Shown here in pieces: positions 30,375 to 38,650 of a stretch of DNA of 38,650 nt. Source of the stretch: Clostridia bacterium (GTDB taxonomy: Bacteria > Bacillota > Clostridia > Christensenellales > Aristaeellaceae); assembly GCA_017481825.1 (NCBI GenBank), contig JAFUOR010000106.1:1-38650 (forward strand), given 5' to 3'. A model generated the notes under the pieces. That model was given only the letters and a program-made list of their open reading frames with translations, ran no database searches and was not told the origin of the DNA. A program made the translations under genes and the position numbers. The first letter of the stretch is position 1. Every line of letters starts with the position of its first letter.

Positions 30375-31109
30375 ATGTACGCAGAGCTCCAGCAGCTGAT
30401 CGACCAGAGCCGCCGCATCGTCTTCTTCGGCGGAGCGGGTGTGAGCACAGAATCAAACATTCCGGATTTCCGCAGCGTAGACGGGCTGTATCATCAGCAG
30501 TACGACGAGCCGCCGGAGGAAATCCTCTCCGCCACCTTCTTCCGCCGCCGCACGGAGGAATTCTACCGGTTCTACCGCAGCAAGATGCTCCCCCTGGAGG
30601 CCCGCCCCAACGCCGCGCACCTGTTCCTTGCGGAGCTGGAGAAGGCAGGTCGTCTGACCGCCGTGGTGACGCAGAACATCGACGGCCTCCATCAAAAGGC
30701 CGGAAGCCGCTGCGTGCTGGAGCTGCATGGCAGCATCCACCGCAACCGCTGCCTGAAATGCGCAAGGTTCTACGGGCCGGAGTACATCCGTGACAGCACG
30801 GGCATTCCCGCCTGCGATTGCGGCGGGGTTATCAAACCTGAGGTCGTGCTCTATGAGGAAGGGCTTGATGATGATGTTCTCTCCTCCGCCGTGCATCACA
30901 TCCGCCAGGCAGAGCTGATGATCGTTGCCGGAACAAGCCTGACGGTCTACCCGGCAGCGGGGCTGCTGCGGTACTTCCGCGGCAAGCACCTCGTCCTCAT
31001 CAACCGCGACGAGACGCCCTATGACAGCACCGCAGACCTCGTCATTCACGACAGCGTGGGTAAGGTCTTCTCCCAGCTGACCGCGACCCCCTTGGTAAGC
31101 GATGATTGA
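30375..31109 (+). CDS. cobB: Sir2-family NAD-dependent protein deacylase
   Basis: The 244-residue sirtuin removes acyl groups from lysines using NAD. Conserved parts are GGAGVSTESNIPDFRS (19-34), TQNIDGLHQKAG (98-109), catalytic His117 in LELHGS, the zinc ligands Cys125, Cys128, Cys146 and Cys148, and GTSLTVYPAAGL. The short size fits bacterial CobB. The ATG follows AAAGGAGG. It starts 77 bp after the leucine-rich-repeat gene and precedes a nitroreductase on the same strand. Confidence 0.95.
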   Translation: MYAELQQLIDQSRRIVFFGGAGVSTESNIPDFRSVDGLYHQQYDEPPEEILSATFFRRRTEEFYRFYRSKMLPLEARPNAAHLFLAELEKAGRLTAVVTQNIDGLHQKAGSRCVLELHGSIHRNRCLKCARFYGPEYIRDSTGIPACDCGGVIKPEVVLYEEGLDDDVLSSAVHHIRQAELMIVAGTSLTVYPAAGLLRYFRGKHLVLINRDETPYDSTADLVIHDSVGKVFSQLTATPLVSDD

Positions 31110-31176
31110 ATGAGCTGGTGAGATGGCGAATGAATTTTTCGTCAGATGCATCAGCGACCACCTTGGAGGATTGAAC

Positions 31177-31932
31177 ATGCAGGCAACGCTATCGACGCTT
31201 TTCACCCCTGCGCAAAAGGAACGCCTTACTGCCGCCGCCCGACTGCGCAGCTCCTGCCGCGCTTATCACGGCGCGCCCTCCACGGAAGATGTAGCAGCCC
31301 TGTCCTACATCACGGGCCGCTATGGTCTGCCGGGGGTACGACTGGTGCTGACGAAGGTGGATGAAGCCTTTTTCACCGGAACGCTGCTGGGCATGGGACG
31401 CATCACGGGCTGCACGGCTGCCGTGGCGATCATCGCCTCCGCCAAAGAGCCTCTTGCCCGCCTGCATGCGGGTATCCTTAGCGAGGCATTCGTGCTGGAG
31501 GCCACATCGCGGGGCCTTGGCACCTGCTGGGTATCCGGCACCTATCGCAAGAAGCTTCTGAACATTCCTCTGAGGACGGACGAAGTCGTTCTGTGCGTCA
31601 TCGCTGTGGGCGTTCCTGCGGTACCTCTGACGGCGCCCGCGAACCGCCGCCGCAAGCCTCTTGATCGCATCTGCCGGGGCGATATCCGCCTCTGGCCCGA
31701 GCAGCTGACCCTCGCTGCCGAGCTGGTGCAAGCCGCGCCCTCCGCCATGAACATGCAGCCCTGGACCCTCTATGTGGGCGAAGAAGGCGCCTTTGTGGTG
31801 GACGCCAGCGACCGCTCCCAGCTGGATGCAGGCATCGCCCTGTGCCATGTGGAGCTGGCGCTGACCAAGCCGCACACCTGGCACTTCGGCATGGACAGCA
31901 ATGAACCGATGGCATGGGCAAAGGTGAAGTGA
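31177..31932 (+). CDS. Nitroreductase-family protein
   Basis: The 251-residue protein resembles the TM1586-type nitroreductase group, a duplicated FMN-binding fold acting as an NAD(P)H oxidoreductase. Visible elements are RSSCRAYHGAPSTEDVAAL near the start, the GLGTCWVSGTYRK segment near 127, AAPSAMNMQPW (FMN-contact motif) near 189, and DAGIALCHVELAL near the end. The ATG at 31177 follows TTGGAGG by 7 nt; a frame from 31123 lacks a ribosome site. It is probably co-transcribed with cobB (67-bp gap). Substrate unknown. Confidence 0.85.
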   Translation: MQATLSTLFTPAQKERLTAAARLRSSCRAYHGAPSTEDVAALSYITGRYGLPGVRLVLTKVDEAFFTGTLLGMGRITGCTAAVAIIASAKEPLARLHAGILSEAFVLEATSRGLGTCWVSGTYRKKLLNIPLRTDEVVLCVIAVGVPAVPLTAPANRRRKPLDRICRGDIRLWPEQLTLAAELVQAAPSAMNMQPWTLYVGEEGAFVVDASDRSQLDAGIALCHVELALTKPHTWHFGMDSNEPMAWAKVK

Positions 31933-31960
31933 CCCCTTTGTTCTTCTCATGTTCGTCGAA

Positions 31961-31989
31961 TTGACACCCCCTGTCCCTCATGCTATACT
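31961..31989 (+). promoter_or_regulatory. Promoter of the Nudix-metY unit
   Basis: A perfect TTGACA and TATACT are separated by 17 bp. The short leader ends in GAGAGGG before the ATG at 32014. Confidence 0.8.
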
Positions 31990-32013
31990 CTTCGGGAAAG
32001 AGAGGGCCATGTC

Positions 32014-32517
32014 ATGGATATCACCTACCGCACGCCAGACGGTACGTTCAACTACCGCGCGGCAGCGATCATTGTGCATGAAAACCGGCTGCTCGTCCTG
32101 CAGGATGAAGGCATACCCCACGATTACCTCCCCGGCGGGCGCGTGCATGTGGGCGAGGCCGTCGAGGAAGCCCTGCGCCGCGAGGTGCGTGAGGAGCTGG
32201 GCATCGATCTGCCTCCCCATCGGCTGGTGTTTGTCGCAGAGAGCTTCTTCACCCTGATGGGAACGAATTATCACGAGCTGGGCGTGTATCACCTGATGGA
32301 CGCACCCCCGGAGCTTGTGTCCCGCGGCGAGCGTTTCACCCGAGTGGAAGGGAGCGAGGTGCACCACTTCCGCTGGGTACGCTTTGAGGAGCTGGCCAGG
32401 CTGGACTTCTTCCCCACCTTTCTCAAGGAGCGCATCCTGTCCCTCCCTGACGCTCCCGAATTCCTGACCTGTCCCAGCGACAAGCCTTCCCCGCTGGGCA
32501 TAAAATCCGCCACCTGA
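32014..32517 (+). CDS. Nudix hydrolase
   Basis: The 167-residue protein has a perfect Nudix box GGRVHVGEAVEEALRREVREELGI (starting at residue 41), with the metal-binding Glu residues in REVREE. Nudix enzymes cleave nucleoside diphosphates linked to another group. The later part HHFRWVRFEELARLDFFPTFLKERI is typical of small ADP-ribose or nucleotide-sugar types, but the substrate is not determined. GAGAGG lies 8 nt before the ATG, and metY follows by 41 bp. Confidence 0.93.
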   Translation: MDITYRTPDGTFNYRAAAIIVHENRLLVLQDEGIPHDYLPGGRVHVGEAVEEALRREVREELGIDLPPHRLVFVAESFFTLMGTNYHELGVYHLMDAPPELVSRGERFTRVEGSEVHHFRWVRFEELARLDFFPTFLKERILSLPDAPEFLTCPSDKPSPLGIKSAT

Positions 32518-32558
32518 TTCCCGTCCCATTGCGAATTTGATTGAAAGGATGTTTTCCC

Positions 32559-33845
32559 ATGTCTCATACCATCGACACCAAATGCGTTCAGGCTGGCTAT
32601 ACCCCCGGCAACGGCGAACCCCGGCAGATTCCGATCATCCAGTCCACCACCTTCAAGTATGCCACCTCCGAGGACATGGGCAAGCTCTTTGATCTGGAGG
32701 CCAGCGGCTATTTCTACACCCGCTTGCAGAATCCCACTAACGACTACGTCGCTGCCAAGCTGGCTGCTCTGGAAGGCGGCACGGCAGCGATGCTGACCTC
32801 CTCCGGTCAGGCGGCAAACTTCTTCGCGCTGTTCAACATCTGCAACGCTGGCGACCACATCGTTGCATCCTCCTCCATTTACGGCGGTACCTTCAACCTG
32901 ATCAGCGTGACACTGGCGAAAATGGGCATCACCTCCACCTTCGTGTCTCCTGACGCAACGGACGAGGAGCTCGACGCAGCATTCCTGCCCAACACCCGCG
33001 CCATGTTCGGCGAAACCATCGCCAACCCCGCCCTGACAGTGCTGGATATCGAAAAGTTCGCCGCCGCCGCGCACCGTCATGGCGTGCCGCTGATTGTGGA
33101 CAATACCTTCCCCACCCCAGTCAATTGCCGTCCCATCGAATGGGGCGCGGATATCGTGACCCACTCCACTACCAAGTACATGGACGGCCATGGCGCAGCG
33201 GTGGGCGGCGCAATCATCGATTCCGGCAAGTTTGACTGGATGGCTCATGCCGACAAGTATCCGGGGCTGTGCACGCCGGATGATTCCTACCACGGCATCA
33301 CCTACGCTGAGAAGTTCGGCAAGGAGGGTGCGTTCATCACCAAGTGCACCAGCCAGCTCATGCGCGATCTGGGCTGCATTCAGGCGCCCCAGCACGCCTT
33401 CTACCTGAACCTCGGCCTGGAGAGCCTCCATGTGCGCATGCCGCGCCACTGTGAGAACGGCCTGGCTGTGGCGGAGTTCCTGAATCAGCATCCGGCGGTC
33501 AAGTCCGTGAGCTACCCCCATCTTGCGGGCAACAAGTATTACGACGCAGCGATGAAGTACATGCCCAAGGGCGGCTGCGGCGTGGTGTCCTTCGAGCTCA
33601 AGGGCGGACGCGCGGCAGCGGAGGCCTTCCTGAAGGAGCTCAAGCTTGCCGCCATCGAAACCCACGTGGCCGACGCCCGCACCTGCTGCCTGAATCCTGC
33701 CACCTCGACCCACCGCCAGATGACCGAAGAGCAGCTGGCTGCCGCCGGCGTACCCGCTGGTCTGGTGCGCATCTCCTGCGGTCTGGAGGGCAAGGAGGAT
33801 CTGATTGCCGATATCGCCCAGGCGCTGGAGGCAGTGAAGAAGTAA
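32559..33845 (+). CDS. metY: O-acetylhomoserine sulfhydrylase
   Basis: The 428-residue PLP enzyme makes homocysteine from O-acetylhomoserine and sulfide (direct sulfhydrylation in methionine synthesis). The PLP lysine is Lys206 in THSTTKYMDGHG and Asp181 in LIVDNTFPTP binds the PLP ring. SGYFYTRLQNPTNDYVAAKLAALEGG and the end ATSTHRQMTEEQLAAAGV...LVRISCGLEGKEDLIADI fit the MetY branch, longer than MetB/MetC. I chose the ATG at 32559 after GAAAGG; a TTG six codons earlier is possible. No SAM riboswitch is visible upstream. Confidence 0.94.
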   Translation: MSHTIDTKCVQAGYTPGNGEPRQIPIIQSTTFKYATSEDMGKLFDLEASGYFYTRLQNPTNDYVAAKLAALEGGTAAMLTSSGQAANFFALFNICNAGDHIVASSSIYGGTFNLISVTLAKMGITSTFVSPDATDEELDAAFLPNTRAMFGETIANPALTVLDIEKFAAAAHRHGVPLIVDNTFPTPVNCRPIEWGADIVTHSTTKYMDGHGAAVGGAIIDSGKFDWMAHADKYPGLCTPDDSYHGITYAEKFGKEGAFITKCTSQLMRDLGCIQAPQHAFYLNLGLESLHVRMPRHCENGLAVAEFLNQHPAVKSVSYPHLAGNKYYDAAMKYMPKGGCGVVSFELKGGRAAAEAFLKELKLAAIETHVADARTCCLNPATSTHRQMTEEQLAAAGVPAGLVRISCGLEGKEDLIADIAQALEAVKK

Positions 33846-33852
33846 TCAAACA

Positions 33853-33892
33853 AAAACCGCCCGGAGCAGCCTCAAAACTGCTCCGGGCGTTG
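33853..33892. terminator. Bidirectional terminator between metY and tgt
   Basis: A 12-bp stem (CGCCCGGAGCAG with CTGCTCCGGGCG, 33858-33889) has an 8-nt loop. On the minus strand it ends in GGTTTTTG. It serves converging metY and tgt transcripts. Confidence 0.85.
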
Positions 33893-33898
33893 CTATGC

Positions 33899-35788
<1,890 letters not shown>

Positions 35789-35796
<8 letters not shown>

Positions 35797-36652
35797 GGAA
35801 CCACCTTCCGCTGGCGCCGCAGGGCAGCACTCCGCCGGAGGATACCGGCAGGCACAGCTCCTGGGAATCGATCTGACCACCAAAGCGGGACTGCACGCAC
35901 TTGCCCAGCATATTGCTCAGGACGCTGGCCTGGAAGCCCGTGGTGTAGCTGTTGATGAGGTAGAACAGCGGCTCGTCGCTGAGCACCTGCGCGCAGGTGT
36001 CCACCAGGCCGAAGAGCTCGTTTTCCAGCTTCCACACCTCGCCCGAGGGACCGCGGCCATAGCTGGGGGGATCCATCAGGATGCCGTCGTACTTGTTGCC
36101 CCGGCGGATCTCACGCTGCACAAAGCGCAGCGCATCCTCGACGATAAATCGGAAGCTCGTTTCCGGCAGTCCGCTCAGCTCACGGTTTTCCTTCGCCCAC
36201 TGCACCATGCCCTTGGCCGCGTCCACATGGGTGACGTGCGCGCCTGCAGCCGCACAGGCCAGCGTCGCGCCGCCGGTGTAGCCAAACAGGTTGAGCACCT
36301 TCACATCCTTGCGGCCCGAGGCGCGGATGAGGTCACTCATCCATACCCAATTTGCCGCCTGCTCCGGGAACAGGCCCGTGTGCTTGAAGCCCGTGGGACG
36401 CACGTAAAACTTCAAATTTCCATGGCGGATCGTCCACTTTTCCGGCAGACGCGTGAGGAATTCCCATTCTCCGCCGCCGCGTTCCGAGCGGTGATAATGC
36501 GCCTGCGCCTTCTTCCACAGCTGCGGATCAGCCTTGGGCCAGATCGTCTGCGGATCGGGACGGCGCAGAATGACGTCACCCCAACGCTCCAGCTTCTCGC
36601 CATCGCCGGTGTCAAGGACTTCGTAGTCTTCCCAGGTGGTTGCTAAAAACAT
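35789..36652 (-). CDS. Class I SAM methyltransferase, RlmI/RlmK-like
   Basis: The 287-residue protein has the SAM motif VLNLFGYTGGATLACAAAGAHVTHVDAAKGMVQWAKEN (about 119-156) and DPPSYGRGPSGEVWKLE, the pattern of RlmI/RlmK-type rRNA 5-methylcytosine or guanine methyltransferases. N-terminal GGGEWEFLTRLPEKWTIRHGNLKFYVRPTGFKHTGLFPEQA is common to this group, and the PUA domain of full RlmI is absent. AAGGAG precedes the ATG. Its neighbours support an RNA target, but that is inference. Confidence 0.88.
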
Positions 36653-36831
36653 GATGCTGCTCCTTTGTGTGTAGGGGCGCCAGAGGCGCTGCCTCTGGAC
36701 TCCGGCAGGGCGTTGCCCTGGGAGGAACGTAGTCCCTCCACCCTGCTCAGGGGAACTTCATCCCTGAGCCCCCCTTTTCGCGATTGAGTTGCGCTCCTTC
36801 GGTTGGGGAATATGCGCGTGATTGTTGGAGG
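36653..36831. repeat. Intergenic repeat-like stretch
   Basis: No gene is supported. Successive short inverted repeats (GCGCCAGAGGCGC, CCAGAGGCAGCGCCTCTGG, CAGGGCGTTGCCCTG, GGGACTACGTTCCC-like arms, CAGGGATGAAGTTCCCCTG) fill the stretch. The segment 36772-36830 resembles 10086-10146 near pgi. Confidence 0.55.
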
Positions 36832-38145
36832 TTATTCGTCGCCGTTCAGGCGGCTGATGACGTCGCTGTGCATTTCGATCATCTTCTCGACGACATCCTG
36901 CACGTACAGCCGGTCAAGGCCTGCCAGGGCCGGGTCGATCTCAATGCACTCACGCAGCGCGCTCCAGTCGCCCGCAGCGGCCTGGGCTGCCAGCTGGTTC
37001 GTTTCGTCGATCTCGCCGCAGATCTCGGCCAGCGGCGCGGGGAGCATCATCCCGTGGGGGATGATCTTGCCTCCCCGGAGACTCAGTTCCGTCTCTATCA
37101 TAGCAGATTTCGCAAGCTGTGGCAACTCCCCGTTATTCTGGCGGGTGACGGCAGGAATATCCGCATCATCGCCGCGCAAAAGCGCCAAAGCCAGCTGCAT
37201 GGGGCGGATCGGCACGGCCTTGGACAGCAGCAGAAGCTGCGCCATCTTGCCCTCGGTATCCTCCGCACCCTTATCCCCCACGGTGTTCATGTAGAGGATA
37301 CGCTCCTTGCGCCGTTCAACGGATTCGCCAAATTCCGGGTCATCATCGGGAATGAAGTCATCCTGCGCAGGAAGCCACTCAGCATGGTCGGTCACATCGC
37401 CAATGGCAATGGCGCCGTACCAGTCCAGCCAGCGCCGGGTCAGCCGACCCAGCTGCTCCTCCTCGGCCATGTCGGTCAAGATGGGCAGCAGATCATCGCC
37501 GGTCTTCGCATCACTCAGGCTCAGCAGGAAGGAGAATCCCGGCAAGCCTGCAATGGCAGCCTTCACGTCATCGGGCTTGCAGTTCAGCTTCTTGGTCAGG
37601 CTGTCAAGGCCGTTTGCACCGCGCAGGGGCGTGCGGCCAAGGCCATAGCAGCGGAAGCCTGCATTCCTGAACATCAGCGTGGTACGCGCCACGGGCTGGC
37701 CAAGGTTGATGACCAGCGCGCAGGGGCAGTTGTCCCGCATGCTTTCGCACAGGTCAAGCACCATCTCGCCCTGGCGCAGCGTGTGCAGAAGTCCGCCGAT
37801 GCCGCCGTTGACGCGCGCCTGCTCAGTCAGGCCTGGATCATCCTCCTCCACACCGGAAAGAGCCTCGCGATCCATTTTGAAGCGGCTGGCAGCCATGCAG
37901 TCGCCCGCATAGATGACACAGTCCGCGCCGGAAAGCACCTCCGAACGGCGGCTGACAACATTCAGCGTCGCCGCAATGCCGCTGTGACGGATGATCGCAT
38001 CGCCATAGCGCTGCAAAACATCCTGCATGGCAGAGTTCTTCTCCTCCAACGCGATGTCAGCGGACTGCTTGCCCACAAAGAGCAAATCCGTCAGGAGCGT
38101 GGGCAGGAGCGTCGGAATATCCTGACCAATGAGTGCGATTTTCAT
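36832..38145 (-). CDS. Divergent GH4-like NAD-binding protein
   Basis: 437 residues. The N-terminus (MKIALIGQDIPTLLPTLLTDLL) suggests a Rossmann fold. The middle (NGGIGGLLHTLRQGEMVLDLCESM, then CALVINLGQPVARTT) and the C-terminus (PQLAKSAMIETELSLRGGKIIPHG to ECIEIDPAL) follow the order of glycosidase family GH4, which uses NAD and a divalent metal. The Cys ligand may be kept (FRCYGLGRTP), but the usual GLNH motif with the metal-binding His appears as GLPGFSFL. It may be inactive, use other chemistry or bind ligand only. Start chosen at 38145 after GGAGGAAG. It lies downstream of ileS past a terminator. Confidence 0.65.
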   Translation of the reverse strand: MKIALIGQDIPTLLPTLLTDLLFVGKQSADIALEEKNSAMQDVLQRYGDAIIRHSGIAATLNVVSRRSEVLSGADCVIYAGDCMAASRFKMDREALSGVEEDDPGLTEQARVNGGIGGLLHTLRQGEMVLDLCESMRDNCPCALVINLGQPVARTTLMFRNAGFRCYGLGRTPLRGANGLDSLTKKLNCKPDDVKAAIAGLPGFSFLLSLSDAKTGDDLLPILTDMAEEEQLGRLTRRWLDWYGAIAIGDVTDHAEWLPAQDDFIPDDDPEFGESVERRKERILYMNTVGDKGAEDTEGKMAQLLLLSKAVPIRPMQLALALLRGDDADIPAVTRQNNGELPQLAKSAMIETELSLRGGKIIPHGMMLPAPLAEICGEIDETNQLAAQAAAGDWSALRECIEIDPALAGLDRLYVQDVVEKMIEMHSDVISRLNGDE

Positions 38146-38172
38146 AGGCTTCCTCCAATTGGATAAACGCAA

Positions 38173-38208
38173 ACCGGGAGGAGACCCGCTTTGGAGCCTC
38201 CCCCGGCA
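38173..38208 (-). terminator. Intrinsic terminator after ileS
   Basis: On the minus strand CCGGGGGAGG pairs with CTCCTCCCGG (imperfect), followed by TTTGCGTTT. It lies just past the ileS stop and 28 bp before the GH4-like start. Confidence 0.65.
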
Positions 38209-38218
38209 TATGGATTTC

Positions 38219-38650
38219 TTACTTGCTCACGCGCACGGCGATCACGGCCTTCTGGTCGTTGATCTTCCACTCCTGCGCAGTATAAGTGTCGTCAGCCTCG
38301 CCCATTTCGACGGTCAGGGCCAGGGTGCCGTTCTTGATCATATCCAGGCCGGAAGCGATGGCGGCAGCCAGCTTTTCCTTGCAGGTGTAGCGCACGTCGA
38401 TGCGGTCGGTGACCTCAAAGCCGGCGTCCTTACGCATGGTCTGGATCTTGCTGATGACCTCGCGGACGTAGCCCTCCTGGATCAGCGCCTCGGTCAGGTT
38501 GGTGTCCAGCACCACCATCACGCCGCGATCCTCCTGCGCCACGAAACCGGTCTTCTGCATGGGCGCGGTCAGCACATCGTCCTTGCCCAGGGTCACTTCG
38601 TTGCCTTCAATTTCAAAGGTAACCGTCTCCCCGCGCTCGAAGGCCTCCAC
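38219..38650 (-). CDS. ileS: Isoleucyl-tRNA synthetase, C-terminal part
   Basis: The frame runs off the right edge; only the last 143 or so residues are present. The segment NLTEALIQEGYVREVISKIQTMRKDAGFEVTDRIDVRY is characteristic of the C-terminal end of the long, eukaryote-like IleS type. The catalytic HIGH and KMSKS regions lie outside the window. The enzyme charges tRNA-Ile. Confidence 0.9.
   Translation of the reverse strand: MEAFERGETVTFEIEGNEVTLGKDDVLTAPMQKTGFVAQEDRGVMVVLDTNLTEALIQEGYVREVISKIQTMRKDAGFEVTDRIDVRYTCKEKLAAAIASGLDMIKNGTLALTVEMGEADDTYTAQEWKINDQKAVIAVRVSK

Noticed and set aside
32518..32558. SAM riboswitch before metY
   Set aside because: Only 41 bp separate metY from the Nudix gene, and no riboswitch core is seen there or before the Nudix gene.

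Overview
The window reads as a GC-rich chromosome segment of an endospore-forming member of the Clostridia, probably a gut or rumen lineage. The support is a complete Spo0A, a divergent alpha/beta-type small acid-soluble spore protein, Bacillota-type glucose-6-phosphate isomerase and phosphoglucomutase, a dockerin-bearing secreted protein, and many sigma-A promoters with strong Shine-Dalgarno sites. I cannot name a genus.

Layout. 1-6.4 kb is accessory. It holds the tail of an IS30-type transposase, a minus-strand operon for GH74 xyloglucanase-like, GH31 alpha-xylosidase-like and GyrI-like proteins, and an AT-rich HAD hydrolase gene. 6.4-9.9 kb holds a MATE exporter with an extra N-terminal domain, and pgi. 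9.9-10.4 kb is non-coding, with a repeat-like stretch and a long imperfect hairpin that may be a structured RNA. 10.4-15.3 kb is a complete branched-chain amino acid ABC operon, livK-H-M-G-F. 15.4-17.0 kb holds spo0A and a divergent ribbon-helix-helix regulator, separated by a region with Spo0A boxes and a perfect 36-bp palindrome. 17.0-25.5 kb is an eight-gene minus-strand run: DUF624 membrane protein, SASP, methyltransferase, Hsp33, TPR protein, helical-repeat protein, HD protein and zinc-ribbon/TPR membrane protein. pgcA follows. 27.4-33.9 kb is on the plus strand: an FMN-binding/CxxC-repeat/dockerin protein, a BspA-like leucine-rich-repeat protein, sirtuin, nitroreductase, Nudix hydrolase and metY. 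33.9-36.7 kb is a minus-strand RNA-modification operon (methyltransferase, RluA-type pseudouridine synthase, tgt). The window ends with a divergent GH4-like gene and the 3' end of ileS.

How the genes fit together. GH74 and GH31 could degrade xyloglucan oligosaccharides inside the cell, since neither has a signal peptide. pgi and pgcA are core sugar-phosphate genes with nearly identical promoters. The liv operon imports amino acids. The spo0A/regulator region looks like a small regulatory node. The most unusual items are the spo0A intergenic region, the flavin/dockerin protein, the MATE fusion, the GH4-like protein without the usual His ligand, the cytoplasmic GH74/GH31 pair and the possible RNA near 10.2 kb.
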